64,000 nt of DNA from Candidatus Binataceae bacterium (GCA_035294265.1 DATGLK010000104.1:43492-107491), one strand, 5' to 3'. Counted from the first letter of the stretch, positions 51,957-61,900 are shown. Notes: generated by a model from the letters alone, not told the origin. Translations and numbers: made by a program.

Positions 51957-54284
51957 ATGCGTGAACGCGACCTGATCTCACTGGAGTTCGACAAACTGCG
52001 AGCCTTGTTGGCGCAGTTTGCGGTCTCCGAGCCGGCGCGCGCGCGACTGCATCAACTGCGACCCTCTTTCGAGGTCGCCGAGGTTCGGCGCCGGCTCGGC
52101 GTCACGCGCGAGTTGGTAGACTTGCGTGCTCATGCCGGCTCCCTCCCTATCGGCGAGTTTGTCGATCAGAACGAACTCTTGATGATCGCCGCGCGCCAGG
52201 GCGCGACTCTGGATGGCGTCAGTCTGGTCCAGATTCGCCAATTCGTGCTCGCTGCCCGCCATCTGGAGACTTTTATGCGCTCGCGCTGCGAACGTTTTCC
52301 CGCACTGGCGGCGCTGGCGCGTTCGTTGCTGGCACCCAAGGAACTGGCCGATGCGTTGCTGCGGGCGCTCGCCGACGATGGCGGCCTGCTCGATGACGCC
52401 AGCCGCGAACTCAAGCGGCTGCGCACGCGCTTGCGCGATGAACGGCTGGAATTGGAAGCGCGCATGGGGCGAATGCTTGATTCCTCGGGGATGGCGCCCT
52501 TCCTGACCGACCACTTGGTGACGCTGCGCAATCGGCGCTTTGTTCTACCCTTGCGCCCTAATTACGCTGAGCGCCTGGAGGGAATCGTGCAGGACCGCTC
52601 GGTCTCCGGCGAAACCTTGTTCGTCGAGCCGCTGTGGGCGGTCGAACTCAACAACCGTCTGATCATGCTGGAGCGCGACGTGGAGGCCGAGGAACGGCGG
52701 ATTCTGGGCCACCTTACCGCGATGGTGCGCAATTACGGTACGGAATTGGCTCTGACTTTCCGCGCCTTGGTCGAGCTCGATGTGCTCAATGCGCAGGCGA
52801 TTTTTGCCGAGCGCTGGCGTTGCGTGGAACCCGAGATCGTCGAGCGCGGCCTGCAACTGATCAACGCCCGCCATCCTTTACTGGTGGCCAGTGGGCGGAC
52901 GGTGGTGCCGATTAACTTCAAAATCTCGCCCGAGCGCAGTGGCATGGTAATTTCGGGTCCCAATACCGGGGGCAAAACGGTAGCCTTGAAGACCGCTGGC
53001 CTGCTTTGCCTGATGGCGCAGAGTGGATTGTTGGTGCCAGCCTCCGCGGGAACCCGCTTGATGGTCTTTTCGGCCATCTTTGCCGATATCGGTGACGAGC
53101 AATCGATCGAGGCTGACCTTTCCACCTTCTCCGCCCACATCGCCAATCTGGCTGAAATTCTGCGCTTGCTCGTAAGCCCTGCGCTGGTGATCCTGGATGA
53201 ACCCGGAGCCGGCACCGACCCAGCCGAGGGTGGTGCGTTGACCATCGGCTTGATCGAATACCTGCTGGCTCGCCACAGCCTGTGCGTGATCGCGACCCAT
53301 TCAACCGCGGTCAAGCTCTACGCCTACGCTAGCAATCAACTGGAGAGCAGCGCGGTGGATTTCGATGAGCGCAGCTTGACCCCACGCTTCACCCTCAAAG
53401 AGCACACCATCGGCCAGAGCTTTGGTTTGGCCGTGGCCCAGCGTTTAGGATTGCCGGCCGAGCTAATCGAACGGGCGCGGGCAGCCCAACCGATCGGCAG
53501 CGCCGAACTGGAAGAGGCGATACGGGGGCTGGATCGGCAACGCCAAGCGCTCCAGTCAGAGCTGCAGGAAATGCGTCAACGGGAACAGCAACGCCAACAA
53601 GCCTCGGCGCTGGCGATCGATCGTGCTCGGCAGGAAGAGCAGCGGGCGCGTGAGCTACGGACCCAGCTCAGCGCCCAGTTCGAGCGCATCGTGGCAGACT
53701 TTCGCCGTGAGGGGGCAAGAGTGCTGGATGGTTTGAAGGGCAGCCATCAGCCCCGTCGCGAGTTGGGCCAGGCGATTCGCAAAGCCGTGGCCGCCGCCGC
53801 TCTGCTGCGGCCCGAGACGCTGGTCTCCGAAACCTTCTCCGGCGCGCCACTTAAGGTGGGCGATCAGGTCGAACTGGTTGACGCGGACATCCGAGGCGAG
53901 CTGCTGACCCTGGAGCCCGAGCGCGCCGTGATTGCGCGCGGTGGAATGCGCATCGAGGTCGCGCCCTCGCGTCTGCGCCCAGCACGCGCCACCCGTCCCG
54001 ACACTCCCACTTTTACGCTGGTAAACACGGCGCCGCCGGCCAGCGCCGAGGTCAATCTGATTGGACTGCGCGCGCCCGAGGCCTTGCAACGGCTGGAGAG
54101 CTTTTTGGATCAGGCCTATCTAACCAATCAAACAGAGGTTCGCGTGGTTCACGGCGTGGGATCTGGGGCGTTGCGCCGCGCGGTCCACGAATATTTGCGC
54201 GCTTCCCCCTATTGTGCCGAATTTCATGAAGCACCGCCGCACGGAGGAGGCGCCGGCGCCACGATTGTTTCGATAAACTTGTGA
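51957..54284 (+). CDS. mutS2: Endonuclease MutS2
   Basis: This is a 775-residue ATPase of the MutS family. It lacks the mismatch-recognition domain, as MutS2 proteins do, and starts directly with the clamp/core. Walker A is GPNTGGKTVALKT, the signature region DEQSIEADLSTFSAHIANL, Walker B LVILDEPGAGTD, and the H-loop VIATHST. A coiled-coil arm rich in Q, E and R follows. The last 80 residues are a Smr nuclease domain (LIGLRAPEALQRLE, RVVHGVGSGALRRAVHEYL). MutS2 is linked to suppression of homologous recombination and, in Bacillus, to rescue of collided ribosomes. Confidence 0.95.
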   Translation: MRERDLISLEFDKLRALLAQFAVSEPARARLHQLRPSFEVAEVRRRLGVTRELVDLRAHAGSLPIGEFVDQNELLMIAARQGATLDGVSLVQIRQFVLAARHLETFMRSRCERFPALAALARSLLAPKELADALLRALADDGGLLDDASRELKRLRTRLRDERLELEARMGRMLDSSGMAPFLTDHLVTLRNRRFVLPLRPNYAERLEGIVQDRSVSGETLFVEPLWAVELNNRLIMLERDVEAEERRILGHLTAMVRNYGTELALTFRALVELDVLNAQAIFAERWRCVEPEIVERGLQLINARHPLLVASGRTVVPINFKISPERSGMVISGPNTGGKTVALKTAGLLCLMAQSGLLVPASAGTRLMVFSAIFADIGDEQSIEADLSTFSAHIANLAEILRLLVSPALVILDEPGAGTDPAEGGALTIGLIEYLLARHSLCVIATHSTAVKLYAYASNQLESSAVDFDERSLTPRFTLKEHTIGQSFGLAVAQRLGLPAELIERARAAQPIGSAELEEAIRGLDRQRQALQSELQEMRQREQQRQQASALAIDRARQEEQRARELRTQLSAQFERIVADFRREGARVLDGLKGSHQPRRELGQAIRKAVAAAALLRPETLVSETFSGAPLKVGDQVELVDADIRGELLTLEPERAVIARGGMRIEVAPSRLRPARATRPDTPTFTLVNTAPPASAEVNLIGLRAPEALQRLESFLDQAYLTNQTEVRVVHGVGSGALRRAVHEYLRASPYCAEFHEAPPHGGGAGATIVSINL

Positions 54285-54390
54285 TTTCGCGGCGGGGCCC
54301 GGCATAGCGACTGGCAGCGAGGAACTTTCGAGAACCACGCTCGCAGGCGGACCGAACTCTTCAGCTTGCCCTCGAGGCAGAGTATGATAG

Positions 54391-55257
54391 ATGCACCGAT
54401 TGGCTCGCCTGATGGCTCGCGCCCGCTCCCAGGCCGGCTCGATGATCACACACATGCAAGTTTTATCCGGCTTAAACAAACCGCACGCCTGGCAAGTGCC
54501 GACCTGCTTGCTTTTGAGCCTACTGGCTCTACCGCTGGCCGCGTGTTCAACGCCCATGAATGCTTGGAACGGCTCGCCGATGCTGGGTAGCCTAACCGGC
54601 ACCCAAACCTCGGCTGCCCCCACCTCAGCTTGCGGCGCGCAGGTCAAGCCCGCGCCGTTGAACACGGCGAATTTGAGCGACCAGGAGCTGAGTACCAAAC
54701 TCACCCAATACTTCCATGATCATTGCCTGCCCTTGGTCAGCGCGCAGGTCTCACGCACCAGCGGCGGTTCGCAACAGGTGTTGCTCTACGGTTTCGTGGC
54801 CAGTGACTTCGGCAAGGATGACGCGCAAAACAAGGCCCGCCAATTGCTCGGCCAGAACTTCAACGACATCCACAATTCCATCATGGTGCGACCGCAACTA
54901 GCCGAAATGACCCCACCCCAAGCGCCGGCTGCTAGCGGCTCCGAGGGCAACAATCTGGGGATACCGGGTATTCCCGGCGGGATTCCGTCAAATGGCGCGG
55001 TCCAGCAGTACCAGGCTCAAGGCCAGAGCCCGGGAGGCTGGACCAGCATGCTGGCGCCCTTGCTGGGCGGGCTATCGATCGGCGGCGGCATGGGCAGCTT
55101 CGGCGGTATGGGAATGGGTAGCGGAGTTATGATCTCACCCGGCGGGATGGGGATGGGGATGTATCCAGGCTATGGCTACCCAGGGTATCCGAGCTATCCA
55201 ATGGCGCCGATGATGCCGATGGCGCCGATGCCAGGTTTCATGCCGATGGTGCCGTAG
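54391..55257 (+). CDS. Lipoprotein with short BON-like domain and Gly/Met/Pro/Tyr-rich tail
   Basis: This is a 288-residue precursor. A long basic N-terminus precedes a hydrophobic stretch ending in the lipobox LAAC (C52). Residues about 85-165 resemble a BON-like module (LSDQELSTKLTQYFHDHC, then LLYGFVASDFGKDDAQNKAR). The C-terminal 80 residues are low complexity with GMGMG, PGYGYPGYPSYP and MPMAPMPGFMPM repeats. A shorter start (ATG at 54442) would give a more normal lipoprotein signal of 35 residues. It is probably anchored in the envelope. Function unknown. Confidence 0.68.
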   Translation: MHRLARLMARARSQAGSMITHMQVLSGLNKPHAWQVPTCLLLSLLALPLAACSTPMNAWNGSPMLGSLTGTQTSAAPTSACGAQVKPAPLNTANLSDQELSTKLTQYFHDHCLPLVSAQVSRTSGGSQQVLLYGFVASDFGKDDAQNKARQLLGQNFNDIHNSIMVRPQLAEMTPPQAPAASGSEGNNLGIPGIPGGIPSNGAVQQYQAQGQSPGGWTSMLAPLLGGLSIGGGMGSFGGMGMGSGVMISPGGMGMGMYPGYGYPGYPSYPMAPMMPMAPMPGFMPMVP

Positions 55258-55300
55258 CGAAACCAAGCCGCGCGTTATGCTGCGCCGCTCATCTGGCTTA

Positions 55301-55318
55301 ACCCGTGGCACGGGTCCT
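55301..55318. terminator. Weak hairpin between convergent genes
   Basis: ACCCGT (55301-55306) pairs with ACGGGT (55310-55315) over a 3-base loop, followed on the plus strand by CCTTT. The stem is short and the T run poor, so it may only weakly end transcription of the lipoprotein gene. Confidence 0.3.
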
Positions 55319-55319
55319 T

Positions 55320-57746
55320 TCAGGGCAGTCCCCCCAACAAGTTGTTTAGCCGCTTACCTAATCCTCCCAGCAGGGCTCGACCGTGTCGCTTGAGGGCCTG
55401 CTGCGCCGCCCGCGCCACCATCACTTGCAGGTCGGGCCGCACCACCGGCTTTGGTAGCCGTCCGCTGACCGTCATCGGCACCTCGATCTCGCCCTGGGGA
55501 TTCATCAGGTAAACCACGTTTTTCTTCTGCGCCTGCAAGTCACGCGATAATCCCGTCGATAACAGCACCGCTATCTCCAGATCGAGCCGGCGGTCGAAAC
55601 CGAACCAACCCGCACCCGACAGCCGGTAGTCACGGGCTTGCGCCGTAATGTCGCGCGACACCAGCCGCATGCCGGCCACCGTGAAAGACATCCGGGCGTT
55701 ACCCAGGTCGGTGTCGGGACTGTGGAACAGCTCGGCATGGCGCGCGATCAAGCTGGCAGTCACCAGACCGCCAATACCCGGCACGCGATTGATTTGTTCC
55801 ATCGCGCCGGCCACTAGGTTGATGCCCAGCAGCTTGCCGTGCACCAAGCTGCCTTGGCCGGTACCGCGCAGAGTGGGTTGAAGCGCGGTCCAATTGCTCC
55901 CTTGACCAGCAAGCTTGACCTCGCCGCTAAGCGTGCCCTGCACGGCGCCAGCGTCCTTATCGTGCTGAGCGGCAAGCAGTTGGGCAAGGTCGATCTGGCG
56001 CACTTGCGCGGTGGCACTCAAAGCGGGAACCTGCTTGACCACAAGCTGACCTTGCACCTGCGCGCTGCCGCCATAGGCCTGCAGCGAGAGCGATTGAATG
56101 GTTAGAGTCTGGCCCGCGTACATGACGCTGGCCGTGAACTGGCGATAGGGAACCCGCGCAACTAGCCCAGACGCCGAGCGCGCATCAACCATAGCTCGCA
56201 TGGTGGCGCCCGCGCCCTCCAGACTGCCTTCCAGGTTCAACTGATCGATGTGATCGTCGGGAGCGCGGGAAGGGATGAACTGCGCCAGTTTGATATCGCT
56301 GGCGCTCGCCGTCCAGTGCGCCTGCAACGGGTACAGGCTCTGGGCCTGCCCGGCCAATTGCGCGGGGGAGGAACCGATTTTAAATCGCGTCGGCTCCAAG
56401 ACGGCACGCTGGCCTTGCAGCTCCAGGCGCGCATCCACCGCGCTCAAGGCGGGGAACGTACCACCCCTAAGCCTAACCCCCGCGCCGCTCAAGACGACGC
56501 TCCCCTCCAGAGCAGGGACCGGCGCGCCGGAGCTAACCCGAAGATGAGCATCCGCCGTGCCCGCAATGACATCGCCGTGCAGTGGACCAATGAGCATTGC
56601 CAACGGCGCGAGCGCGAAATGCTGCAGTTCGAGCTCGCCATGCCAGGACCCGGGGGCGATTACCAAGTTGCTTAAGCTGGCCTCCTGGTTATCGATCCGC
56701 GCGGTCGCGCTTTGCACTTCGATCGCCGCCGGGGAAGCTACGCCACGGCCACTTAGGTGTAAAGCCAAGCCTGCTGGCTTGGCAAACAAACTCGTGTACC
56801 CCAACCGTGCCGCGCTCAAGTCGGTGGTGATTTCAAAGGCCAGGCGTGCCGGGGTGCCGCGCAGGGTAAGCTGGGCGCCCAGGGGGGCGGACAGCGTCAG
56901 TTGCGCAGGGACACGGTCCGCGATAGCTGGCACTTGGCGCAATTGGTCCAGTGCCAGCGGACCCACGCGTAGAGCCAAGTTGAGTGGAATGGCATTGGCA
57001 TTCAGAACGTGGCCGCGCGCCACCGGCCCGACCCATCCGTGCGCATTGAGGTTGGGCTCGACCGACCACACCGCCATGACCACGGAAACCGGTACCGGAG
57101 CATCCAGGCGCAAATGGTCGGCGGTGAGGGCAATCCGAGTGATGTTAATCGCGGGTGCGCCGGCATCTTGGTATGAGAGCGTGCCATCTTCAATGGTTAG
57201 GCTGGCCACCCGCAGATCGGCCAGAAGGCGATTGATCGGGTTAGGCAGCTGCCGCGGTTTGCCAGTTATCATCAACTGAGCGGCTGGGGCGGCCGGCGGT
57301 GAAGCTGGTTTCGCTGACGCGGTGGCCCAGGGAGGGTCACTGGGGCGGCCCAGCGTGCTGAAATTGAATCGGCCATTCTTTTGCTGCAGATTGAGCCGAG
57401 GAGCGAGCAAGGCAAGATGTGACAGATGCAGGCGACCAGACAACAGCGGCAGCAGTTGCACCCCGCATTGCACTTCGCGGACGGTAACCAAGGGCAAGGG
57501 CGAGAAGGCGGGATCGCCGGCCACCTGCAAACCGTCCACGGTAATGCTCGCTCCCAGACCTACGCTGGCTTTGAGGGAGACGACCGTTACCTGGCGCCCC
57601 AGGAGTTGCGAGGCGCGCGCCAGCAGCGCAGCTTGATGATCGCGCACGATTTCGTTGAGATTGATCAGCGCGTAGAGCATCAGCCCGCCCACCAGGGCTA
57701 TGGCTGCGGCTACGGCTGCACTCGCGATATACCAACCCTTGCGCAT
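55320..57746 (-). CDS. AsmA-family envelope protein
   Basis: This 808-residue protein has one N-terminal transmembrane anchor (ASAAVAAAIALVGGLMLYALINLNEI). The long remainder is predicted as repetitive beta-strands, typical of AsmA/TamB-like proteins that span the periplasm and are implicated in lipid transport. The opening LARASQLLGRQVTVVSLKASVGLGASITVDGLQV is the AsmA N-terminal pattern, and VSRDITAQARDYRLSGAGWFGFD fits the conserved C-terminal AsmA_2 region. It is convergent with the lipoprotein gene and divergent from ppx. Confidence 0.85.
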   Translation of the reverse strand: MRKGWYIASAAVAAAIALVGGLMLYALINLNEIVRDHQAALLARASQLLGRQVTVVSLKASVGLGASITVDGLQVAGDPAFSPLPLVTVREVQCGVQLLPLLSGRLHLSHLALLAPRLNLQQKNGRFNFSTLGRPSDPPWATASAKPASPPAAPAAQLMITGKPRQLPNPINRLLADLRVASLTIEDGTLSYQDAGAPAINITRIALTADHLRLDAPVPVSVVMAVWSVEPNLNAHGWVGPVARGHVLNANAIPLNLALRVGPLALDQLRQVPAIADRVPAQLTLSAPLGAQLTLRGTPARLAFEITTDLSAARLGYTSLFAKPAGLALHLSGRGVASPAAIEVQSATARIDNQEASLSNLVIAPGSWHGELELQHFALAPLAMLIGPLHGDVIAGTADAHLRVSSGAPVPALEGSVVLSGAGVRLRGGTFPALSAVDARLELQGQRAVLEPTRFKIGSSPAQLAGQAQSLYPLQAHWTASASDIKLAQFIPSRAPDDHIDQLNLEGSLEGAGATMRAMVDARSASGLVARVPYRQFTASVMYAGQTLTIQSLSLQAYGGSAQVQGQLVVKQVPALSATAQVRQIDLAQLLAAQHDKDAGAVQGTLSGEVKLAGQGSNWTALQPTLRGTGQGSLVHGKLLGINLVAGAMEQINRVPGIGGLVTASLIARHAELFHSPDTDLGNARMSFTVAGMRLVSRDITAQARDYRLSGAGWFGFDRRLDLEIAVLLSTGLSRDLQAQKKNVVYLMNPQGEIEVPMTVSGRLPKPVVRPDLQVMVARAAQQALKRHGRALLGGLGKRLNNLLGGLP

Positions 57747-57959
57747 CGCTCTGCCGAGGTAAGACGCACCCGCTAAGTGCCTCGTTACACTCCGCGCGCT
57801 ATGATTACGTTGTAACAGTACCCCTGTGAATAGCCGGCCGCACAGGCGGCAGCGCCAACTTGATCGCGGCCGTCGGCACGCTCAGACTTACGGCTGCCAG
57901 ACCTTGCTCTGCGAGCGGCGCGAAAGGGATGGGGCGGAAGATCCAGGGGATGGTGGGAG

Positions 57960-59516
57960 ATGCGCATCGCAGCCATCGATATCGGCTCCAATTCCATCCA
58001 TGTGGTGGTCGCCGAGTTGGCCGAAGACGGCAGCTTCAAGATTTTGGATCGCGCCAAAGAGATGGTCGGCCTGGCGCGTGGCACCTTGCTCCAGGGCCGG
58101 CTTTCCCTTGAAACTATTGATTTCGGCATTCGCACGCTTAATACCTTCCAGCGCCTGGCCCGCCGCCAGGGCGCGGATCCGGTGTTAGCGGTTGCGACCA
58201 GCGCGGTGCGCGAAGCCGCCAACGGCGGCGATTTCGTGCTGCGTGCCTGGGAGGAGCTGGGCCTGCACATCGATGTTATCACCGGCTCCCAGGAGGCCCG
58301 GCTAATTTTTGGTGCGGCCCGCCATGCAATCGATTTTCGCGGTCAGCGGCCGCTGGTAGTGGACATCGGTGGCGGCAGTATCGAAATCGTCCAGGGCGAC
58401 GAGACTCGGATCAAATGGCAGCAAAGTCTCAAACTGGGGGTGGTGCGCCTGAGCGAGCGCTTCATCAAGAGCGACCCGCCCAAGTCCAGCGAAATAGCTG
58501 CATTGCGTGAGCACGCGCGGGAGCTGCTCGCCCCCACCTTCGCCCGCGTCCGCCGTCCGCGCCCAACCCTGATGGTTGGGACCTCGGGCACCTGGCTGAC
58601 CCTGACCGCGATGGCTTCTGCGCTGCGCCGCGGCAAGGTCCCACCCCAACTGCACAATCACACGCTCAAGCGGCAGGCGCTGGCTGATTTAAGCGCACTG
58701 CTGGCCAAGCAGAGTGCGCGCGAGCGCAGCCGCATGCCCGGGCTGGAGCGGCGGCGGGTGGATACCATCGTGGCCGGTGCCATCGTCGCGGGGGTGCTGA
58801 TGGACGGCTTCAAGATGAAAGCGCTACGGGTCTGCGAATGGGCCCTGCGGGAAGGCATCCTGCTCGATTTCATGGCTCACCATCAGCGCGACTTGGAAGC
58901 CGCCGCGTTGGTGCCCGATTTGCGCCGACGCAGCGTGCTGGAGATGGCGCGCCGCTTCCAGGTCGAAGAAGCCCACAGCCGCCAGGTCGCCCGCCTGGCT
59001 CTGATCCTCTTTGACCTCACGCGGGGTGTTCACGGCTTGGGCGCAGCGGCGCGCGAACTGCTAGAATACGCCGCCCTACTCCACGACGTGGGGCTTTATG
59101 TTAGCCATGCCAAGCACCATCGCCATTCCCATTACTTGATCACTCAAGGGGAGCTGCGAGGGTTCGAGCCGGCGGAAATTCAGCTCATCGCCGCGGTGGC
59201 GCGCTTTCACAAGGGGGCGCCACCCAAAGGTTCGGCCGTGGAACTGGCGGGGCTGAGCAGCGAAGCGCAAAAACTGGCGATCGGCTTGGCCGCGCTGCTG
59301 CGGATCGCCGACGGCCTAGACCGGAGCCACCATAGCGTGGTGCGGGACCTGCACCTGGCGCGCAGCAATGGGGCCCTGGAAGTGAGCCTGGACACCGCGC
59401 GGCGCGATGCCGAACTGGAGCTGTGGGCGGCGCAACGCAAGGCCGAAATCTGGGACCGCACTTTCGCTCAACCTTTGCGCTTTCGCGCCGCGAGCCCACG
59501 GACTGGGGAGCATTGA
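57960..59516 (+). CDS. ppx: Exopolyphosphatase / guanosine pentaphosphate phosphohydrolase (Ppx/GppA) family
   Basis: This is a 518-residue protein. Its actin-like ATPase-fold domains carry IDIGSNSIHVVVAEL, ATSAVREAANGGDFV, GSQEARLIFGA and VVDIGGGSIEI. The C-terminal part (from about residue 330) has an HD-like region with EYAALLHDVGLYVSH. Ppx hydrolyses polyphosphate from the end, and GppA acts on pppGpp; the two cannot be told apart here. The stop shares one base with the start of the following kinase-like gene (TGATG), which shows coupling. Confidence 0.93.
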   Translation: MRIAAIDIGSNSIHVVVAELAEDGSFKILDRAKEMVGLARGTLLQGRLSLETIDFGIRTLNTFQRLARRQGADPVLAVATSAVREAANGGDFVLRAWEELGLHIDVITGSQEARLIFGAARHAIDFRGQRPLVVDIGGGSIEIVQGDETRIKWQQSLKLGVVRLSERFIKSDPPKSSEIAALREHARELLAPTFARVRRPRPTLMVGTSGTWLTLTAMASALRRGKVPPQLHNHTLKRQALADLSALLAKQSARERSRMPGLERRRVDTIVAGAIVAGVLMDGFKMKALRVCEWALREGILLDFMAHHQRDLEAAALVPDLRRRSVLEMARRFQVEEAHSRQVARLALILFDLTRGVHGLGAAARELLEYAALLHDVGLYVSHAKHHRHSHYLITQGELRGFEPAEIQLIAAVARFHKGAPPKGSAVELAGLSSEAQKLAIGLAALLRIADGLDRSHHSVVRDLHLARSNGALEVSLDTARRDAELELWAAQRKAEIWDRTFAQPLRFRAASPRTGEH

Positions 59517-60253
59517 TGGAACCACACAAGCCACCTCACCCCTATCCAGGCAAATTGATCGTAGTCGAGGGAATCGACGGCTCGGGTAAGTCGACGCAGC
59601 TCGCCTTGCTCCATCGCTGGCTTGCAGCCCAGGGTTACCGGGTTTGTTTCACTCAATGGAACTCCTCCGACCTGGTGCGCCAGGCGATTCGGCGGGCCAA
59701 GCGCAAGAACCTGCTCACCCCAACCACTTTCAGCCTGCTGCATGCCTCGGACTTCGCCGATCGACTGAGCTATCAGATCATGCCGCCGCTGCAAGGCGGG
59801 ATGGTGGTGCTTTGCGACCGCTACATTTACACTGCCTTCGCTCGCGACGTGGCCCGCGGAGTCGATCCGGACTGGGTGCGACGGATCTATACCCTGGCGC
59901 CGCGCCCCGATCTGGCGTTGTACTTTCGCGTACCGATCGAATTGGCCTTGACACGTATTTTGCGCAGCCGGCAAAAGCTCAAATATTACGAGGCTGGGAT
60001 GGATCTGGGCTTGGCCCGTGAGGCGACCCAAAGCTTTCGCCTCTTTCAGAGCCGGGTGCTAGCTCAGTACGATGGGTTGGTGGAAGAGTACGGTTTGCGC
60101 GTGATCGAAGCGCAGCAGGAAATTTCTTCGCAGCAGATCCTGGTGCGCAGCCTGGTCGAGGAGGTATTGCGCGACGTACGCCCGCGCAAGCTTTATGAAA
60201 GACGTGCGCTTTTACGGCCAAGGGCTGCCCTATCGAAAGTTAGGGAACCTTAA
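59516..60253 (+). CDS. Thymidylate kinase-like protein 1 (intact Walker A)
   Basis: This is a 245-residue P-loop kinase. Walker A is EGIDGSGKSTQ, followed by FADRLSYQIMP and the DRY motif LCDRYIYTAFARD, as in dTMP kinase. The lid region reads RSRQKLKYYEAGMDL, unlike the usual tmk lid. It probably phosphorylates dTMP or a related nucleotide. The position after ppx and before a second kinase-like gene raises the question of a phosphate-polymer or nucleotide role. The ATG shares one base with the ppx stop, and its last 59 bases overlap the next gene. Confidence 0.85.
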   Translation: MEPHKPPHPYPGKLIVVEGIDGSGKSTQLALLHRWLAAQGYRVCFTQWNSSDLVRQAIRRAKRKNLLTPTTFSLLHASDFADRLSYQIMPPLQGGMVVLCDRYIYTAFARDVARGVDPDWVRRIYTLAPRPDLALYFRVPIELALTRILRSRQKLKYYEAGMDLGLAREATQSFRLFQSRVLAQYDGLVEEYGLRVIEAQQEISSQQILVRSLVEEVLRDVRPRKLYERRALLRPRAALSKVREP

Positions 60254-60959
60254 GGGTCATCTGATTGCGATCGAGGGCACCGACAATGTGGGCCGTTCCA
60301 CCCAGATCGAACGGCTGATTCCGTGGCTTGAACTGCAGGGACATGGGGTAACGAGCACGCGCTGGACCCGCTCCGCACTGCTTTTCGACACCATCAATCA
60401 GGCCAAGGCTGGCCATCGCCTCAACATGAGTACCTTTGCCCTGCTGTATGCCACCGACTTCGCCGACCGCTTGGAGAACGAAATCATTCCCGCCTTGGAG
60501 GCCGGACGGGTGGTGCTGGCTGACCGCTACATGTACACCGCCTTTGCCCGCAGTAAAGCGATGGGAGCCGACCCGGCGTGGAGCCGCGCGTTATTCGGCT
60601 TTGCGCTCATTCCGGACCTGGTCCTGTATCTTAAGATCGATGTCGAAACCCTCATCCCCCGCGCCCTGGAGGGCAAGGGGATAAATTACTGGGAGTCGGG
60701 AATGCATCTGGGCTATGGTAAGGACTTGTTCGAGTCCTTCCGCAACTATCAGCGTCGCATGATTCGTGAATTCAACGCGATGGCTCAAGAATTCGGTTTT
60801 GTAACCGTGGACGCGCGCCGGCGGCCCGAACTAATCCAAACTCAGCTTCGCCGCCATATTGGCGGCTTGCTTAATGTCGCGGCGGACTCACCAGCGGCGG
60901 CGGGCGCCAACGGCACTGCGCTGGCAGGCAATCCGGACTTGCCGGCAAGCGTCAAGTAG
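60195..60959 (+). CDS. Thymidylate kinase-like protein 2 (Walker A lysine replaced by arginine)
   Basis: This 254-residue paralogue of the preceding gene shares TFxLLxASDFADRL-type, DRYxYTAFAR and YxExGMHLG segments. Its P-loop is EGTDNVGRSTQ, so the invariant lysine is arginine, which usually strongly reduces ATP hydrolysis. It may be a regulatory or structural partner of the intact kinase. The start overlaps the first kinase gene by 59 bases in another frame, so the two are translated together. A low-complexity Ala/Gly tail ends the protein. Confidence 0.85.
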   Translation: MKDVRFYGQGLPYRKLGNLKGHLIAIEGTDNVGRSTQIERLIPWLELQGHGVTSTRWTRSALLFDTINQAKAGHRLNMSTFALLYATDFADRLENEIIPALEAGRVVLADRYMYTAFARSKAMGADPAWSRALFGFALIPDLVLYLKIDVETLIPRALEGKGINYWESGMHLGYGKDLFESFRNYQRRMIREFNAMAQEFGFVTVDARRRPELIQTQLRRHIGGLLNVAADSPAAAGANGTALAGNPDLPASVK

Positions 60960-60999
60960 CTCGCCCCTGGCCCAGTTATGATCGCGATGGAGTGAAGTC

Positions 61000-61746
61000 G
61001 TGCGCAAGCGCAAGCGCTCAGTTCATCATCGCGCCGCAGACCCCACGCCAAAGCCGGCCTTCGACTCGCCCTTCAAGGGGCTTAAGGGGATGCTGGCGGC
61101 CCAGCGTGTCGCACCCGCCCCACCCCAAGCCATGCCTACCCCACCACCGGCCGTCGTGCCGCTGGAAAGCGACCAGGAACTGTTCAGCAATGCGCTGGCG
61201 GGAGTAGTACCACTAGGTGGTCCACGGCCGGTACCTCCCGGAGACAAGGCAGCGGTCCAACGGGTGATCGTCAGTGAGGAAGCCGAGGTTCTCGCCGAAC
61301 TGTCCGATCTGGTCAGCGGACAGGGCGCTTTCGATATCACCGAGACCGAGGAGTATGTGGAAGGGGCCCGGATGGACCTCGACCCACGTCTGATCGTGCG
61401 CCTGCGCCGAGGTGAATTCGCCTTCGAAGCCTATCTCGACATGCATGGCATGACGCAGTCCGATGCTCACGAGGAGTTGGCTCGGTTCCTGCGCGAGTCT
61501 ATCCGGCAGGGACGGCGCACGGTGCTGGTGGTGCATGGCAAGGGACTAGGATCGCCCGGCGGCAAGGGCGTGCTCAAGCACGCCAGCGTTGAATGGCTGT
61601 CGCATGGCTCGCTCTCCGCGCATGTGCTGGGTTTTGTTACCGCCCGCCCCATTGACGGCGGGACCGGGGCGCTTTATGTGCTGTTGCAGCGCACACGCAA
61701 GCGCGCGCCCTTCGACGTGCTTAATGGCACCAAGCGTCGGCCCTGA
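61000..61746 (+). CDS. Smr-domain protein
   Basis: This is a 248-residue protein with a proline-rich N-terminal half. The C-terminal Smr domain has LDMHGMTQSDAHEELARFL, the VVHGKGLGSPGGKGVL loop and GGTGALYVLLQR. Smr domains nick DNA or RNA; a second copy sits at the end of MutS2 in this window. The GTG at 61000 has GGAGTGAAG upstream. It is 40 bases after the kinase-like gene and may be co-transcribed. The next genes to the right are convergent. Confidence 0.87.
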   Translation: MRKRKRSVHHRAADPTPKPAFDSPFKGLKGMLAAQRVAPAPPQAMPTPPPAVVPLESDQELFSNALAGVVPLGGPRPVPPGDKAAVQRVIVSEEAEVLAELSDLVSGQGAFDITETEEYVEGARMDLDPRLIVRLRRGEFAFEAYLDMHGMTQSDAHEELARFLRESIRQGRRTVLVVHGKGLGSPGGKGVLKHASVEWLSHGSLSAHVLGFVTARPIDGGTGALYVLLQRTRKRAPFDVLNGTKRRP

Positions 61747-61900
61747 GAGACGACCAGCGGCGGGTGCGAGGGCAGCAGCCACCGATGGCTTGTGGCATTT
61801 TCAGGGCGCGCCGCCGTAATCCCGAGCACATCGAATGCGCTGCTCTTAAAAGGCGGGTTCAGGTCCAGCCGCCGCCCCACTAGAACTAAACTGCGCCCCC

